64,000 nt of DNA from Maribacter sp. (GTDB lineage: Bacteria; Bacteroidota; Bacteroidia; Flavobacteriales; Flavobacteriaceae), in the NCBI GenBank assembly GCA_024643345.1, contig JAHENB010000011.1, positions 1 to 64,000 on the forward strand. Reading direction: 5' to 3'. Shown here in pieces: positions 36,423 to 43,510 of this stretch (positions are counted from its first letter, which is position 1; the number at the start of each line of letters is the position of its first letter). The position numbers and the translations under genes are program-made. The notes beneath the pieces were generated by a model. That model saw nothing but the letters and a program-made list of their open reading frames with translations, was not told the DNA's origin and made no database searches.

Positions 36423-37733
36423 TTATCCGACCGCGGACTTATAAACTTCTAAGCAGCGTTCACGTGCCATTTTATGATCGACCATCTTGTCGGGATAACC
36501 GAACTCCTGTAATTCGGGTATCCACCGATGGATGTATTCGTGGTCCTTGTCAAACTTATCCACTTGGGTCATGGGATTGAAAATTCGAAAATAAGGGGCG
36601 GCATCCACACCGCTACCGGCGGCCCATTGCCAGTTTCCCACATTCGAGCTCAGTTCGTAATCGAGTAATTTTTCGGCAAAGTACGCTTCTCCCCACCGCC
36701 AATCGATCAACAGGTGCTTACAGAGGAAACTGGCAACAAGCATCCGGACCCTATTGTGCATATAGCCTGTTTGGTTTAGTTCTCGCATACCAGCATCTAC
36801 GAGGGTATAACCTGTTTTGCCTTGCTTCCATAGCTCAAATTCGGAAACGTTGTTGCGCCATTCGATTCGGTCGTACTTGGGCTTAAAAGAGGTGTTGACC
36901 GTTTTGGGAAAGTGCCAAAGGATTTGCATGAAGAATTCCCGCCAGATGAGTTCGCTCCAGAAGACCTCATTGGTTCCTTCAATAGCCTTTCTTACGGTCT
37001 TACGAATCGAGACCGTTCCGAATCTAAGGTGTGGCCCTAAGCGCGATGTGCCCTGATGCTTTGCCGGAAAGTTCCGCGTATTCTCATAATTATCTATGAG
37101 GGCAGGGGTAAGCGCAAAGTCGGGAACCATAATTTTGGATGGAGCGAACCCCAATTCCTCCAATGTTACGTTGGGTAGATCTGCTTGGGGCATCAAATTA
37201 CCTAAATTGGCGAACGAATCATGGTGTCTTAAATTTTTGTCGGCATCGAAACGTTCCTTCCATTTGTTCTTGTACGGTGTAAAAACTACGTAGGGATTGC
37301 GATCTTCTTTGACCACTTCGTTTTTTTCAAAGATCACTTGATCCTTAAAGGTTTTAAAGGGAATACCATGGGTATCCAACAATGCCCTTATGTCATTGTC
37401 GCGTGATTGGGCATAGGGTTCATAATCATGGTTGGCATATGCCGAATCGAGGATATATTTATCCATCAAAGCTTTAAAAACTTCAACGGGTTTTCCATTA
37501 AAAAGAGCGATTGAACTGTTAAATTGTTTTTGTAAAATGCTTCTAAGCCTTTGCAAGTTTTGGTAGATAAAGGTCACTCTGGCATCTTCCCTGGGCAAAC
37601 CATCCAAGATGTCTTTATCGAAAATAAAAATGGGAAGCACTTTATGAACCCCGTTCAAAGCCTCAAAAAGACCAACATTATCATCGAGGCGCAGGTCTCT
37701 ACGAAACCAGAAAATCGAAATTTTTTCTTTCAT
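36423..37733 (-). CDS. Cryptochrome/DNA photolyase family protein
   Basis: A 436-residue flavoprotein with the N-terminal photolyase alpha/beta domain (ISIFWFRRDLRLDDNVGLFEAL) and the C-terminal FAD-binding domain (HLRFGTVSIRKTVRKA, SELIWREFFMQILWHFP, MHNRVRMLVASFLCKHLLIDWRWGEAYFAEKLLDYELSSNVGNWQW region at about 325-370). The length and motifs fit a class I CPD photolyase, which uses blue light to split cyclobutane pyrimidine dimers; a cryptochrome-type role is less likely. It lies downstream of the SDR and SRPBCC genes on the same strand, a combination seen repeatedly in Bacteroidota and other bacteria in light-responsive clusters. Confidence 0.93.
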   Translation of the reverse strand: MKEKISIFWFRRDLRLDDNVGLFEALNGVHKVLPIFIFDKDILDGLPREDARVTFIYQNLQRLRSILQKQFNSSIALFNGKPVEVFKALMDKYILDSAYANHDYEPYAQSRDNDIRALLDTHGIPFKTFKDQVIFEKNEVVKEDRNPYVVFTPYKNKWKERFDADKNLRHHDSFANLGNLMPQADLPNVTLEELGFAPSKIMVPDFALTPALIDNYENTRNFPAKHQGTSRLGPHLRFGTVSIRKTVRKAIEGTNEVFWSELIWREFFMQILWHFPKTVNTSFKPKYDRIEWRNNVSEFELWKQGKTGYTLVDAGMRELNQTGYMHNRVRMLVASFLCKHLLIDWRWGEAYFAEKLLDYELSSNVGNWQWAAGSGVDAAPYFRIFNPMTQVDKFDKDHEYIHRWIPELQEFGYPDKMVDHKMARERCLEVYKSAVG

Positions 37734-37888
37734 TTATTTCCCAAATACATGGTGTTTTCCATAAAAGTATATAAATAAAGCATTTGTATTATCTGTTGAC
37801 GGGGCTTTTAAAAGTAATGTAGTCTGAATGGTAAATACAATTAAATTTAATGGCCCTGAAAACCAATCAGACCTTGGAAATATCGATT

Positions 37889-38581
37889 TTAGTTCACATT
37901 CAAATTTCCTATACCTCCGTCTACGCCCACTATCTGACCGGTCATCCAGGTACTTCGGTCACTTAAAAGGAAGACGGCAATATTGGCAATATCCTCAGCC
38001 GTACCGACTCTTTTGAGCGGATGGCGTTCTGCCATCATTTCGCGTTTCTTGTCATTGTTCAACAAACGGCCCGCTAGTGGGGTATCGACCAATGAAGGCG
38101 CTATGACGTTCACCCTCAGTCTTGGGGCATATTCTGCTGCCATAGACTTCGCAAAGCCCTCTATGGCGCCTTTTGCAGAGGCCACACTGGTATGGAAGGG
38201 CATTCCGGTACCTACCGCAACGGTGCTGAACAAAACCACGCTTGCGCCATCGGCCAATTTCGGTAAAACGGTTTTCATCACCTTGACCATGCTGAAGAAA
38301 TTGATTTTCATGTCTTCATGAAAAGTGTCCAGGGACATCATTTTGAAGGGCTTCAGGTTGATGCTTCCCGGGCAATAGACAAATCCGTGCAGCTCATCCG
38401 GTAATAAGGAAATATCCAAATCGTCGGATGTCGCATCAAAAGGGATATGGCTTCCCGAAAGTCCACTCAAGCCTTCCTTGCTCCTAGAGGCGATAAAGAG
38501 ATTGTTGTCTTTTTGCAGCTGTTGCGCTATTGAAAGGCCAATACCGTGAGAGCCGCCGATCAGCAATATATTTTTGCTCAT
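37889..38581 (-). CDS. Short-chain dehydrogenase/reductase (SDR)
   Basis: A 230-residue classical-type SDR. Cofactor motif GGSHGIG at about 8-14, an ASRSKEG turn suggesting NADP preference, the Ser of FSTVA, and FHTSVASAKGAIEGFAKSM, where the usual catalytic Tyr-x3-Lys is replaced: Ser-Val-Ala-Ser-Ala-Lys leaves the Lys but no Tyr. Catalysis may therefore be altered. The end MTGQIVGVDGGIGNLNVN is typical. Cytoplasmic; substrate unknown. It follows the SRPBCC gene by five bases and precedes the photolyase. Confidence 0.85.
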   Translation of the reverse strand: MSKNILLIGGSHGIGLSIAQQLQKDNNLFIASRSKEGLSGLSGSHIPFDATSDDLDISLLPDELHGFVYCPGSINLKPFKMMSLDTFHEDMKINFFSMVKVMKTVLPKLADGASVVLFSTVAVGTGMPFHTSVASAKGAIEGFAKSMAAEYAPRLRVNVIAPSLVDTPLAGRLLNNDKKREMMAERHPLKRVGTAEDIANIAVFLLSDRSTWMTGQIVGVDGGIGNLNVN

Positions 38582-38586
38582 TGATT

Positions 38587-39084
38587 CTAAATGGTTTTAA
38601 ATTGGAGTTCTTTGGGGCTGTTTTCAACAGTCCCAAAAAGGTCGATCAGTTTTTGTTCCCTAAACGAAAAAATTTCCTTCAATTGTTTTTTTATCAAAAT
38701 GGGGTGCGCTAGTTGGCCCAAAATCCCAAAGGGAATTTTGTAATCTATGATATCTTCCATCAAAACCCCGCCTTTGATCGATTGGAGGAAATGTTTGTGG
38801 TGCCAGAGCGCATAAGGCCCAAAACGCTGCTCATCAACGAAATATTCTCCCTCCTTCACATGGGTGATCTCGGTGACCCATTTGGTGGTATAACCGAGGA
38901 AGGGCGAAACCTTGTATTGAATGATCTGGCCGGGGAACATTGGCCTATCGGCACCGGAAAGAATATTAAAGCCCATATGTTCGGGGGTAATTACCTTTAG
39001 GTTGGCAGGGTCGGAGAGAAAATCCCATGCTTGTTGTTGGGTGATGGGCAAAGATTGCTTTGAATACAATTGATACAGCTTCAT
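38587..39084 (-). CDS. SRPBCC (START-like) protein of the photolyase cluster
   Basis: A 165-residue ligand-binding-fold protein. MKLYQLYSKQSLPITQQQAW begins the first strand; FLSDPANLKVITPEHMGFNIL and a later FGPYALWHHKHFLQSI with a final amphipathic helix (IKKQLKEIFSFREQKLIDLF) are typical of the SRPBCC proteins that accompany photolyase and SDR genes. The frame continues 14 codons further upstream, but the promoter (39099-39127) lies there, so the ATG at 39084 is the start. First gene of the cluster; function unproven, possibly binding a hydrophobic ligand. Confidence 0.82.
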   Translation of the reverse strand: MKLYQLYSKQSLPITQQQAWDFLSDPANLKVITPEHMGFNILSGADRPMFPGQIIQYKVSPFLGYTTKWVTEITHVKEGEYFVDEQRFGPYALWHHKHFLQSIKGGVLMEDIIDYKIPFGILGQLAHPILIKKQLKEIFSFREQKLIDLFGTVENSPKELQFKTI

Positions 39085-39098
39085 GATGGCGTTTTGTA

Positions 39099-39127
39099 CA
39101 AAGATAGGGGCAATAATGTTTAACAAA
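39099..39127 (-). promoter_or_regulatory. Promoter of the SRPBCC-SDR-photolyase cluster
   Basis: On the minus strand TTTG (39127-39124), a 17-base spacer and TATCTTTG (39106-39099). Both elements are exact. The leader would be about ten bases before the ATG at 39084. Confidence 0.6.
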
Positions 39128-39146
39128 AATTAATTAAAGTTAAACA
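39117..39146. promoter_or_regulatory. Inverted repeat, candidate operator over the cluster's -33 element
   Basis: TGTTTAAC (39117-39124) and GTTAAACA (39139-39146) are perfect 8-base inverted arms, 14 bases apart (22 bases centre to centre, two helical turns). The left arm touches the -33 TTTG of the promoter. The position suits a repressor; in other bacteria comparable clusters are controlled by MerR-type (CarH/LitR) light sensors, but no such gene is in the window. Confidence 0.45.
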
Positions 39147-39269
39147 ATTAATAATTTTGTAAACCGATGAATACATCAATTTATCCGATGAACGGCAACT
39201 CCATCGGAATTGATGGTTGAACTCATAGGATGTTGCCGCAATTTTGTAAATTTCAACGATAATTTATTT

Positions 39270-40421
39270 ATGAAAAAAACACTTGTTTTTTTGTTGCTTT
39301 CTTTTGTGCTGCACCACTTGCCTGCCCAATCAAACCTGACCCAATTGGGACAGCTTCCCGATGCCGTTTTTGAAAGCTCGGGCCTTATTTTCCTCAATGG
39401 CAAATTGATCACCCATAACGATTCGGGAAATACGCCGCAGCTCTTTGAAATCGACACTGTTTCTTTGGAAATAACGCGCACGATAACGATTACAAATGCG
39501 AACAACATCGATTGGGAAGATATTGCCCAGGATGACACCTATATCTACATTGGCGATATCGGAAATAACCTGGGTACCCGACGTGACCTGACCATCTACC
39601 GCATCCCAAAAAGCATCTTTGCACAGTCGGATACCGTGAGTGCAGAAAAAATTGATTTTTCCTATGAAGATCAGACCGATTTTAGCGATAGTGGCAACAG
39701 TGATTGGGATGCCGAGGCCATTTTTGTACTCGACGAACAATTGGTACTTCTTACAAAGCAATGGAAAACCAACGGCACGTTGGCCTATGCGTTTCCAAAA
39801 GTCCCGGGCACTTACTCCGCCATAAGGCTCGATGGTTTTGCCCCTGAAGGTTTGGTTACGGCCGCCACCTATAACCCGCTCACTAAAACCCTTTATCTTT
39901 TGGGATACACTTCGGTATTGGAGCCCTTTGTTTTTCGCGTTACCGGCCTTTTGCCAAACGCAATTTTCGGTGGGGATATCACCAAGGTCAATATCGATTT
40001 GGGATTTGCCCAAGCCGAGGGGATTGCCTATACCGACGGTAACCGTTATTTGATTTCTACCGAAGAATTTACGCTGGAAAGCCCAATGATCAATTTGCCA
40101 TCACTACTATTTGCCTTTACGGCTGATGACGTGCCCAATAACAATACAGTTCCGGATCCAGATCTCGAACCCAAGCCAGGGGTAGATTCCTTGATCCTAT
40201 TCGGAAACAAAGGTGCCAATTTGTTGGAATACCGAATGTCGACGAACAAACCGGTACTTGGCCAAGCCGTCTTCGATATCTCGGGAAAAAGGATCCGCTT
40301 TAACACGGGGTCTGATGTCACCCCCGATTATATAGACATTTCTACTTTGAGAACCGCGATTTATTATCTCGCCCTATATTTGCCCGATGAGGTTTTGACC
40401 AAAGCTTTCGCCAAATATTGA
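39270..40421 (+). CDS. T9SS-exported beta-propeller-like protein
   Basis: A 383-residue secreted protein. Signal peptide MKKTLVFLLLSFVLHHLPAQ, then a repetitive beta-rich domain (about 25-285) with segments SGLIFLNGKLITHNDSGN, NIDWEDIAQDDTYIYIGDIGNN and WDAEAIFVLDEQLVLLTKQW that suggest a propeller. The C-terminal about 75 residues (LLEYRMSTNKPVLGQAVFDISGKRI and a final TKAFAKY) look like a somewhat degenerate type A sorting domain for the type IX secretion system. The frame extends 20 codons upstream to 39210 without a signal peptide sense; the ATG at 39270 is chosen. Function unknown. Confidence 0.8.
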   Translation: MKKTLVFLLLSFVLHHLPAQSNLTQLGQLPDAVFESSGLIFLNGKLITHNDSGNTPQLFEIDTVSLEITRTITITNANNIDWEDIAQDDTYIYIGDIGNNLGTRRDLTIYRIPKSIFAQSDTVSAEKIDFSYEDQTDFSDSGNSDWDAEAIFVLDEQLVLLTKQWKTNGTLAYAFPKVPGTYSAIRLDGFAPEGLVTAATYNPLTKTLYLLGYTSVLEPFVFRVTGLLPNAIFGGDITKVNIDLGFAQAEGIAYTDGNRYLISTEEFTLESPMINLPSLLFAFTADDVPNNNTVPDPDLEPKPGVDSLILFGNKGANLLEYRMSTNKPVLGQAVFDISGKRIRFNTGSDVTPDYIDISTLRTAIYYLALYLPDEVLTKAFAKY

Positions 40422-40479
40422 ACCATTCTGGGATACTTTATTTAAGAAGATCTTAACAAATGCCCCTTTGGTTTATATC

Positions 40480-40487
40480 TAGTTTTG
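40480..40487 (+). promoter_or_regulatory. -7 element of the DUF2911 gene
   Basis: TAGTTTTG, an exact TAnnTTTG match, 25 bases before the ATG at 40513. A TTTG at 40467-40470 is too close to serve as the -33 element, so the upstream half is unclear. Confidence 0.35.
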
Positions 40488-40512
40488 TAAAAACCTTAAA
40501 AGCGAATTACCA

Positions 40513-41358
40513 ATGAAAAAATTTTCACTACTTTTTATTATTTTGATGGGTGTATTTACGGCCCAGGCACAAATCAACACACCGGCACCAAGCCCGTTCT
40601 CAAAATTGGAACAAAAAGTTGGCTTATCCGATGTAACGGTAGCATATTCCAGACCGTCGATGCGTGGTAGAACCATTTTCGGGGATTTGGTTCCCTACGA
40701 CCAATTGTGGCGAACCGGTGCAAATTCCTATACCCTGATTTCGTTTAGTACAGATGTCAAGATTGACGGCAAGGACGTAAAAGCCGGTACCTATTCCATT
40801 TTTACAAAACCCGGAAAAACGTCTTGGGAAGTTTTCTTCTATACCGATACCCAAGGAGGCGGAACCCCAAGCGATTGGGACGATAACAAAGTAGTCGCAA
40901 AGGTAACCGTTCCGGTAAACCAAATGCAAACAGCTGTGGAAACCTTTACCATCGACATAGACGACTTAAACGACAATGGAGCGACCTTAGGCATGCTTTG
41001 GGAAAAAACCTATGTAGGCGTGAAATTTGAGGTTCCTACAGATGCCATGGTTACCGCCTCAATCGATAAGGTAATGGCAGGTCCCGGAGCAGGCGATTAT
41101 TATGCCGCAGCGGTATATTATTTGAACGCCAACAAGGATATATCCAAAGCCAAGGAGTGGATGGAAAAAGCCATGTCTATGACAGAGAAGCCGGCATATT
41201 GGCAACTTCGCCAACAATCGTTGATCTATGCCAAAGCAGGGGACAAAAAAGCCGCCATTGAATCGGCCAAAAAATCATTGGCCGCTGCTGAAACTGCGGG
41301 CAATATGGATTATGTGAAGATGAACAAGGATTCCCTAAAAGAATGGGGAGCCATGTAG
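40513..41358 (+). CDS. DUF2911 family secreted protein
   Basis: A 281-residue protein with signal peptide (MKKFSLLFIILMGVFTAQAQ). The DUF2911 domain (about 30-175) begins SPFSKLEQKVGLSDVTVAYSRPSMRGR and contains LWRTGANSYTLISFSTDVKIDGK and GTYSIFTKPGKTSWEVFFY. The C-terminal 100 residues form TPR-like helices (KDISKAKEWMEKAMSM, KKAAIESAKKSLAAAETAG). Very common in Bacteroidota; function unknown. It is monocistronic, ending in a strong terminator. Confidence 0.92.
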   Translation: MKKFSLLFIILMGVFTAQAQINTPAPSPFSKLEQKVGLSDVTVAYSRPSMRGRTIFGDLVPYDQLWRTGANSYTLISFSTDVKIDGKDVKAGTYSIFTKPGKTSWEVFFYTDTQGGGTPSDWDDNKVVAKVTVPVNQMQTAVETFTIDIDDLNDNGATLGMLWEKTYVGVKFEVPTDAMVTASIDKVMAGPGAGDYYAAAVYYLNANKDISKAKEWMEKAMSMTEKPAYWQLRQQSLIYAKAGDKKAAIESAKKSLAAAETAGNMDYVKMNKDSLKEWGAM

Positions 41359-41673
41359 GCCAGTATTTTACTTTTTTAAAATCCCGGAAGGTTACTTCCG
41401 GGATTTTTGCTTTATAGTGCTAGGTTAGCCTCAATAATTCCCATGTAAAGTCAGTGATATCGACATCTTTCCTTGGGCAATCTGATCCATCAAAGCTGTA
41501 TCTTTTTTATAAAGATCAAACGGCACTCGGTTTTTTTTAAACCTTTTGAACATCAAGAGTAGTAATGCGCGGGATAAATTTGGTAGACCGATTTCCAGTA
41601 TTATTCTTTAAGGGTGTTCGCCAAGTTTTTACGTTAATGGCCAGAGCTATTGCCATACGACATACAATTTTTC
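41359..41673. other. Intergenic region between convergent DUF2911 and symporter genes
   Basis: It holds the strong terminator at 41378-41408. The remaining about 260 bases have no recognised gene. A minus-strand frame of 40 codons (41431-41553, starting MFKRFKKNRV and ending LTLHGNY) looks slightly protein-like and might be a decayed gene remnant or a small protein, but nothing else supports it. Confidence 0.3.
41378..41408 (+). terminator. Terminator of the DUF2911 gene
   Basis: AAATCCCGGAAG (ending 41390), loop GTTA (41391-41394), CTTCCGGGATTT and a T-run to 41408. The stem of about 12 pairs is perfect. Confidence 0.88.
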
Positions 41674-43407
41674 CTAAGTCTTGATCGGAGGATTTCTTAA
41701 CAATCGATCAAATCCTTCAAAGGCCATGGCAAGAAGGATTACGAGTCCGGAACCGATAAAATTTAGCCACAGATAGCCCAATTTTTCCTGTCCGGAAGGA
41801 TAGATATGGATCAGATAATAGTAGATGATACAGACAATAAGTTGCGTGAGTATGGCCGCAAAGAACACGGCATTTCCCTTAACGAATTTAAAGAAGAAAG
41901 CCAATAGGAAGATGCCAAGGACGTTCCCGTAAAAAATGGAGCCTATAATGTTCACCAATTGGATCAAATTGTCAAATAGACTGGCGACGCAGGCAATGGA
42001 AATGGCTATAACACCCCACAAAAGGGTAAATCCCTTTGAAACCACAACATAATGGTTTTGGCTAAAATTTCCTTTTCGGTTACGTTTATATAAATCAAGA
42101 GCCGTAATCGTACCCAAGGCGTTCAGTTCCGAGGCGGTGGATGACATGGCAGCCGATAATATCACGGCCAACAGCAGTCCAATGAGTCCTTTAGGCAGGT
42201 TATGAAGAATAAAATGGATGAACACGTAATCTTTGTCATTGGTTTCGGCGGAACCGTCGGCCTGCTTGATCATCGCCCTAGCGGCAGAACGATTCGTACT
42301 GTCTTTTTTATTGATGTCGATAATGTGCAATTTGGCCTCTTCTACTGCAGTATACTCCTTTATTTCCAAGGCTGCGGAAAATTTATTCTGCGCCATTTTT
42401 TTTTCCATTTCCAATTCCCTATGGCTTTTTTCCAACAGCTGATAAGCTTCAGCATAGGAAGACTCCATTACGGCGGTGGTCGCTGCAGGGTTAAAGTTCA
42501 GGGGTGATTCGTTGTATTGGTAGAACACAAACACCATAACGCCCACCAAAAGAATAAAGAATTGCATTGGGATTTTGAAAATCCCATTGAAAACGAGCCC
42601 TAGCTGACTTTCCCTCAACGATCTTCCCGTCAAGTAGCGCTGCACTTGGCTTTGGTCGGTTCCGAAGTAGGCCAGGGCCAAGAAAAGACCTCCTGTGATA
42701 CCGCTCCAAAAGGTATACCTGCTCTTTGGATCTAAACTAAAATCCAAGATTTCCAATTTATTGCTCGCCCCCGCTATTTTAAGGGCTTTGCTAAAGGTGA
42801 TATCGGCGGGCAGATAACCCAAAATGTAAAAGAAAGTGATGAACATCCCGGTCATGATCACGAACATCTGTTGTTTTTGTGTCATGCTTACCGCCTTGGT
42901 ACCTCCGGAAACCGTATATATGATGACAAGAATGCCAATCATAATATTCAAGGTACGCAGATCCCATCCCAATACGGCAGATAAGATGATGGATGGAGCA
43001 TAAATGGTAATCCCAGCGGCCAGGCCCCTTTGAATAAGAAATAGGAAGGCAGCTAAGGAACGGGTTTTGAGGTCAAAGCGGTTCTCCAGGAACTCATAGG
43101 CCGTATATACTTGTAATTTATGGTATATGGGTAGAAATACCATACAAATGATGATCATGGCGATAGGAAGGCCAAAGTAAAATTGAACGAAACCCATTCC
43201 ATCATGAAAGGCTTGGCCGGGTGTAGACAGAAAAGTAATAGCGCTGGCCTGGGTTGCCATCACGGAGAGCCCTATCGTCCACCACTTGGCGTCCTTACCA
43301 CCACCAACATATTCTTCAACATTTTGTCTGCCCCTGGTCTTATAGACCCCGTAACTGACAATAAATAAAAGTGTTCCCGACAATATGATCCAATCCAGTG
43401 CTCCCAT
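41674..43407 (-). CDS. Sodium:solute symporter (SSS), partner of the PIG-L deacetylase
   Basis: A 577-residue transporter with about 14 helices. The start LDWIILSGTLLFIVSYGVYKTRG and VEEYVGGGKDAKWWTIGLSVMATQASAITFLSTPG are SSS signatures of the sialic-acid/glucose-like branch. A hydrophilic insertion of about 75 residues (about 320-395, coiled-coil-like, ELEMEKKMAQNKFSAALEI) sits between helices 8 and 9. Likely imports a sugar or amino-sugar derivative with Na+, inferred from its operon with PIG-L. Its ATG directly follows the TAA of the 33-codon ORF upstream (TAAATG). Confidence 0.9.
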   Translation of the reverse strand: MGALDWIILSGTLLFIVSYGVYKTRGRQNVEEYVGGGKDAKWWTIGLSVMATQASAITFLSTPGQAFHDGMGFVQFYFGLPIAMIIICMVFLPIYHKLQVYTAYEFLENRFDLKTRSLAAFLFLIQRGLAAGITIYAPSIILSAVLGWDLRTLNIMIGILVIIYTVSGGTKAVSMTQKQQMFVIMTGMFITFFYILGYLPADITFSKALKIAGASNKLEILDFSLDPKSRYTFWSGITGGLFLALAYFGTDQSQVQRYLTGRSLRESQLGLVFNGIFKIPMQFFILLVGVMVFVFYQYNESPLNFNPAATTAVMESSYAEAYQLLEKSHRELEMEKKMAQNKFSAALEIKEYTAVEEAKLHIIDINKKDSTNRSAARAMIKQADGSAETNDKDYVFIHFILHNLPKGLIGLLLAVILSAAMSSTASELNALGTITALDLYKRNRKGNFSQNHYVVVSKGFTLLWGVIAISIACVASLFDNLIQLVNIIGSIFYGNVLGIFLLAFFFKFVKGNAVFFAAILTQLIVCIIYYYLIHIYPSGQEKLGYLWLNFIGSGLVILLAMAFEGFDRLLRNPPIKT

Positions 43408-43509
43408 TTAGGTAAAGGCTGTCATTAAATAACCAAACAGGAGAACGTAAAGCACGTTTAGGATCACGACCACGGTATACATTCTTTTCCAGATAAATTT
43501 TTCTTCCAT
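43408..43509 (-). CDS. 33-residue single-helix membrane microprotein between PIG-L and symporter genes
   Basis: A complete ORF starting with ATG at 43509, one base after the PIG-L stop codon, and ending TAA at 43410-43408, immediately followed by the symporter ATG. The product begins MEEKFIWKRMYT and continues with one hydrophobic helix (VVVILNVLYVLLFGYLMTAF, ending about residue 32). The acidic-basic N-terminus and single helix suggest an inner-membrane accessory subunit. The exact spacing on both sides, with no spare bases, argues for a real gene in the operon. I do not recognise the family. Confidence 0.7.
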   Translation of the reverse strand: MEEKFIWKRMYTVVVILNVLYVLLFGYLMTAFT

Positions 43510-43510
43510 G

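Noticed and set aside
39330-40013. 227-codon minus-strand open frame opposite the T9SS-exported protein
   Set aside because: The plus strand has a signal peptide, a repeated domain and a sorting domain; the minus frame has none. Shadow frame.
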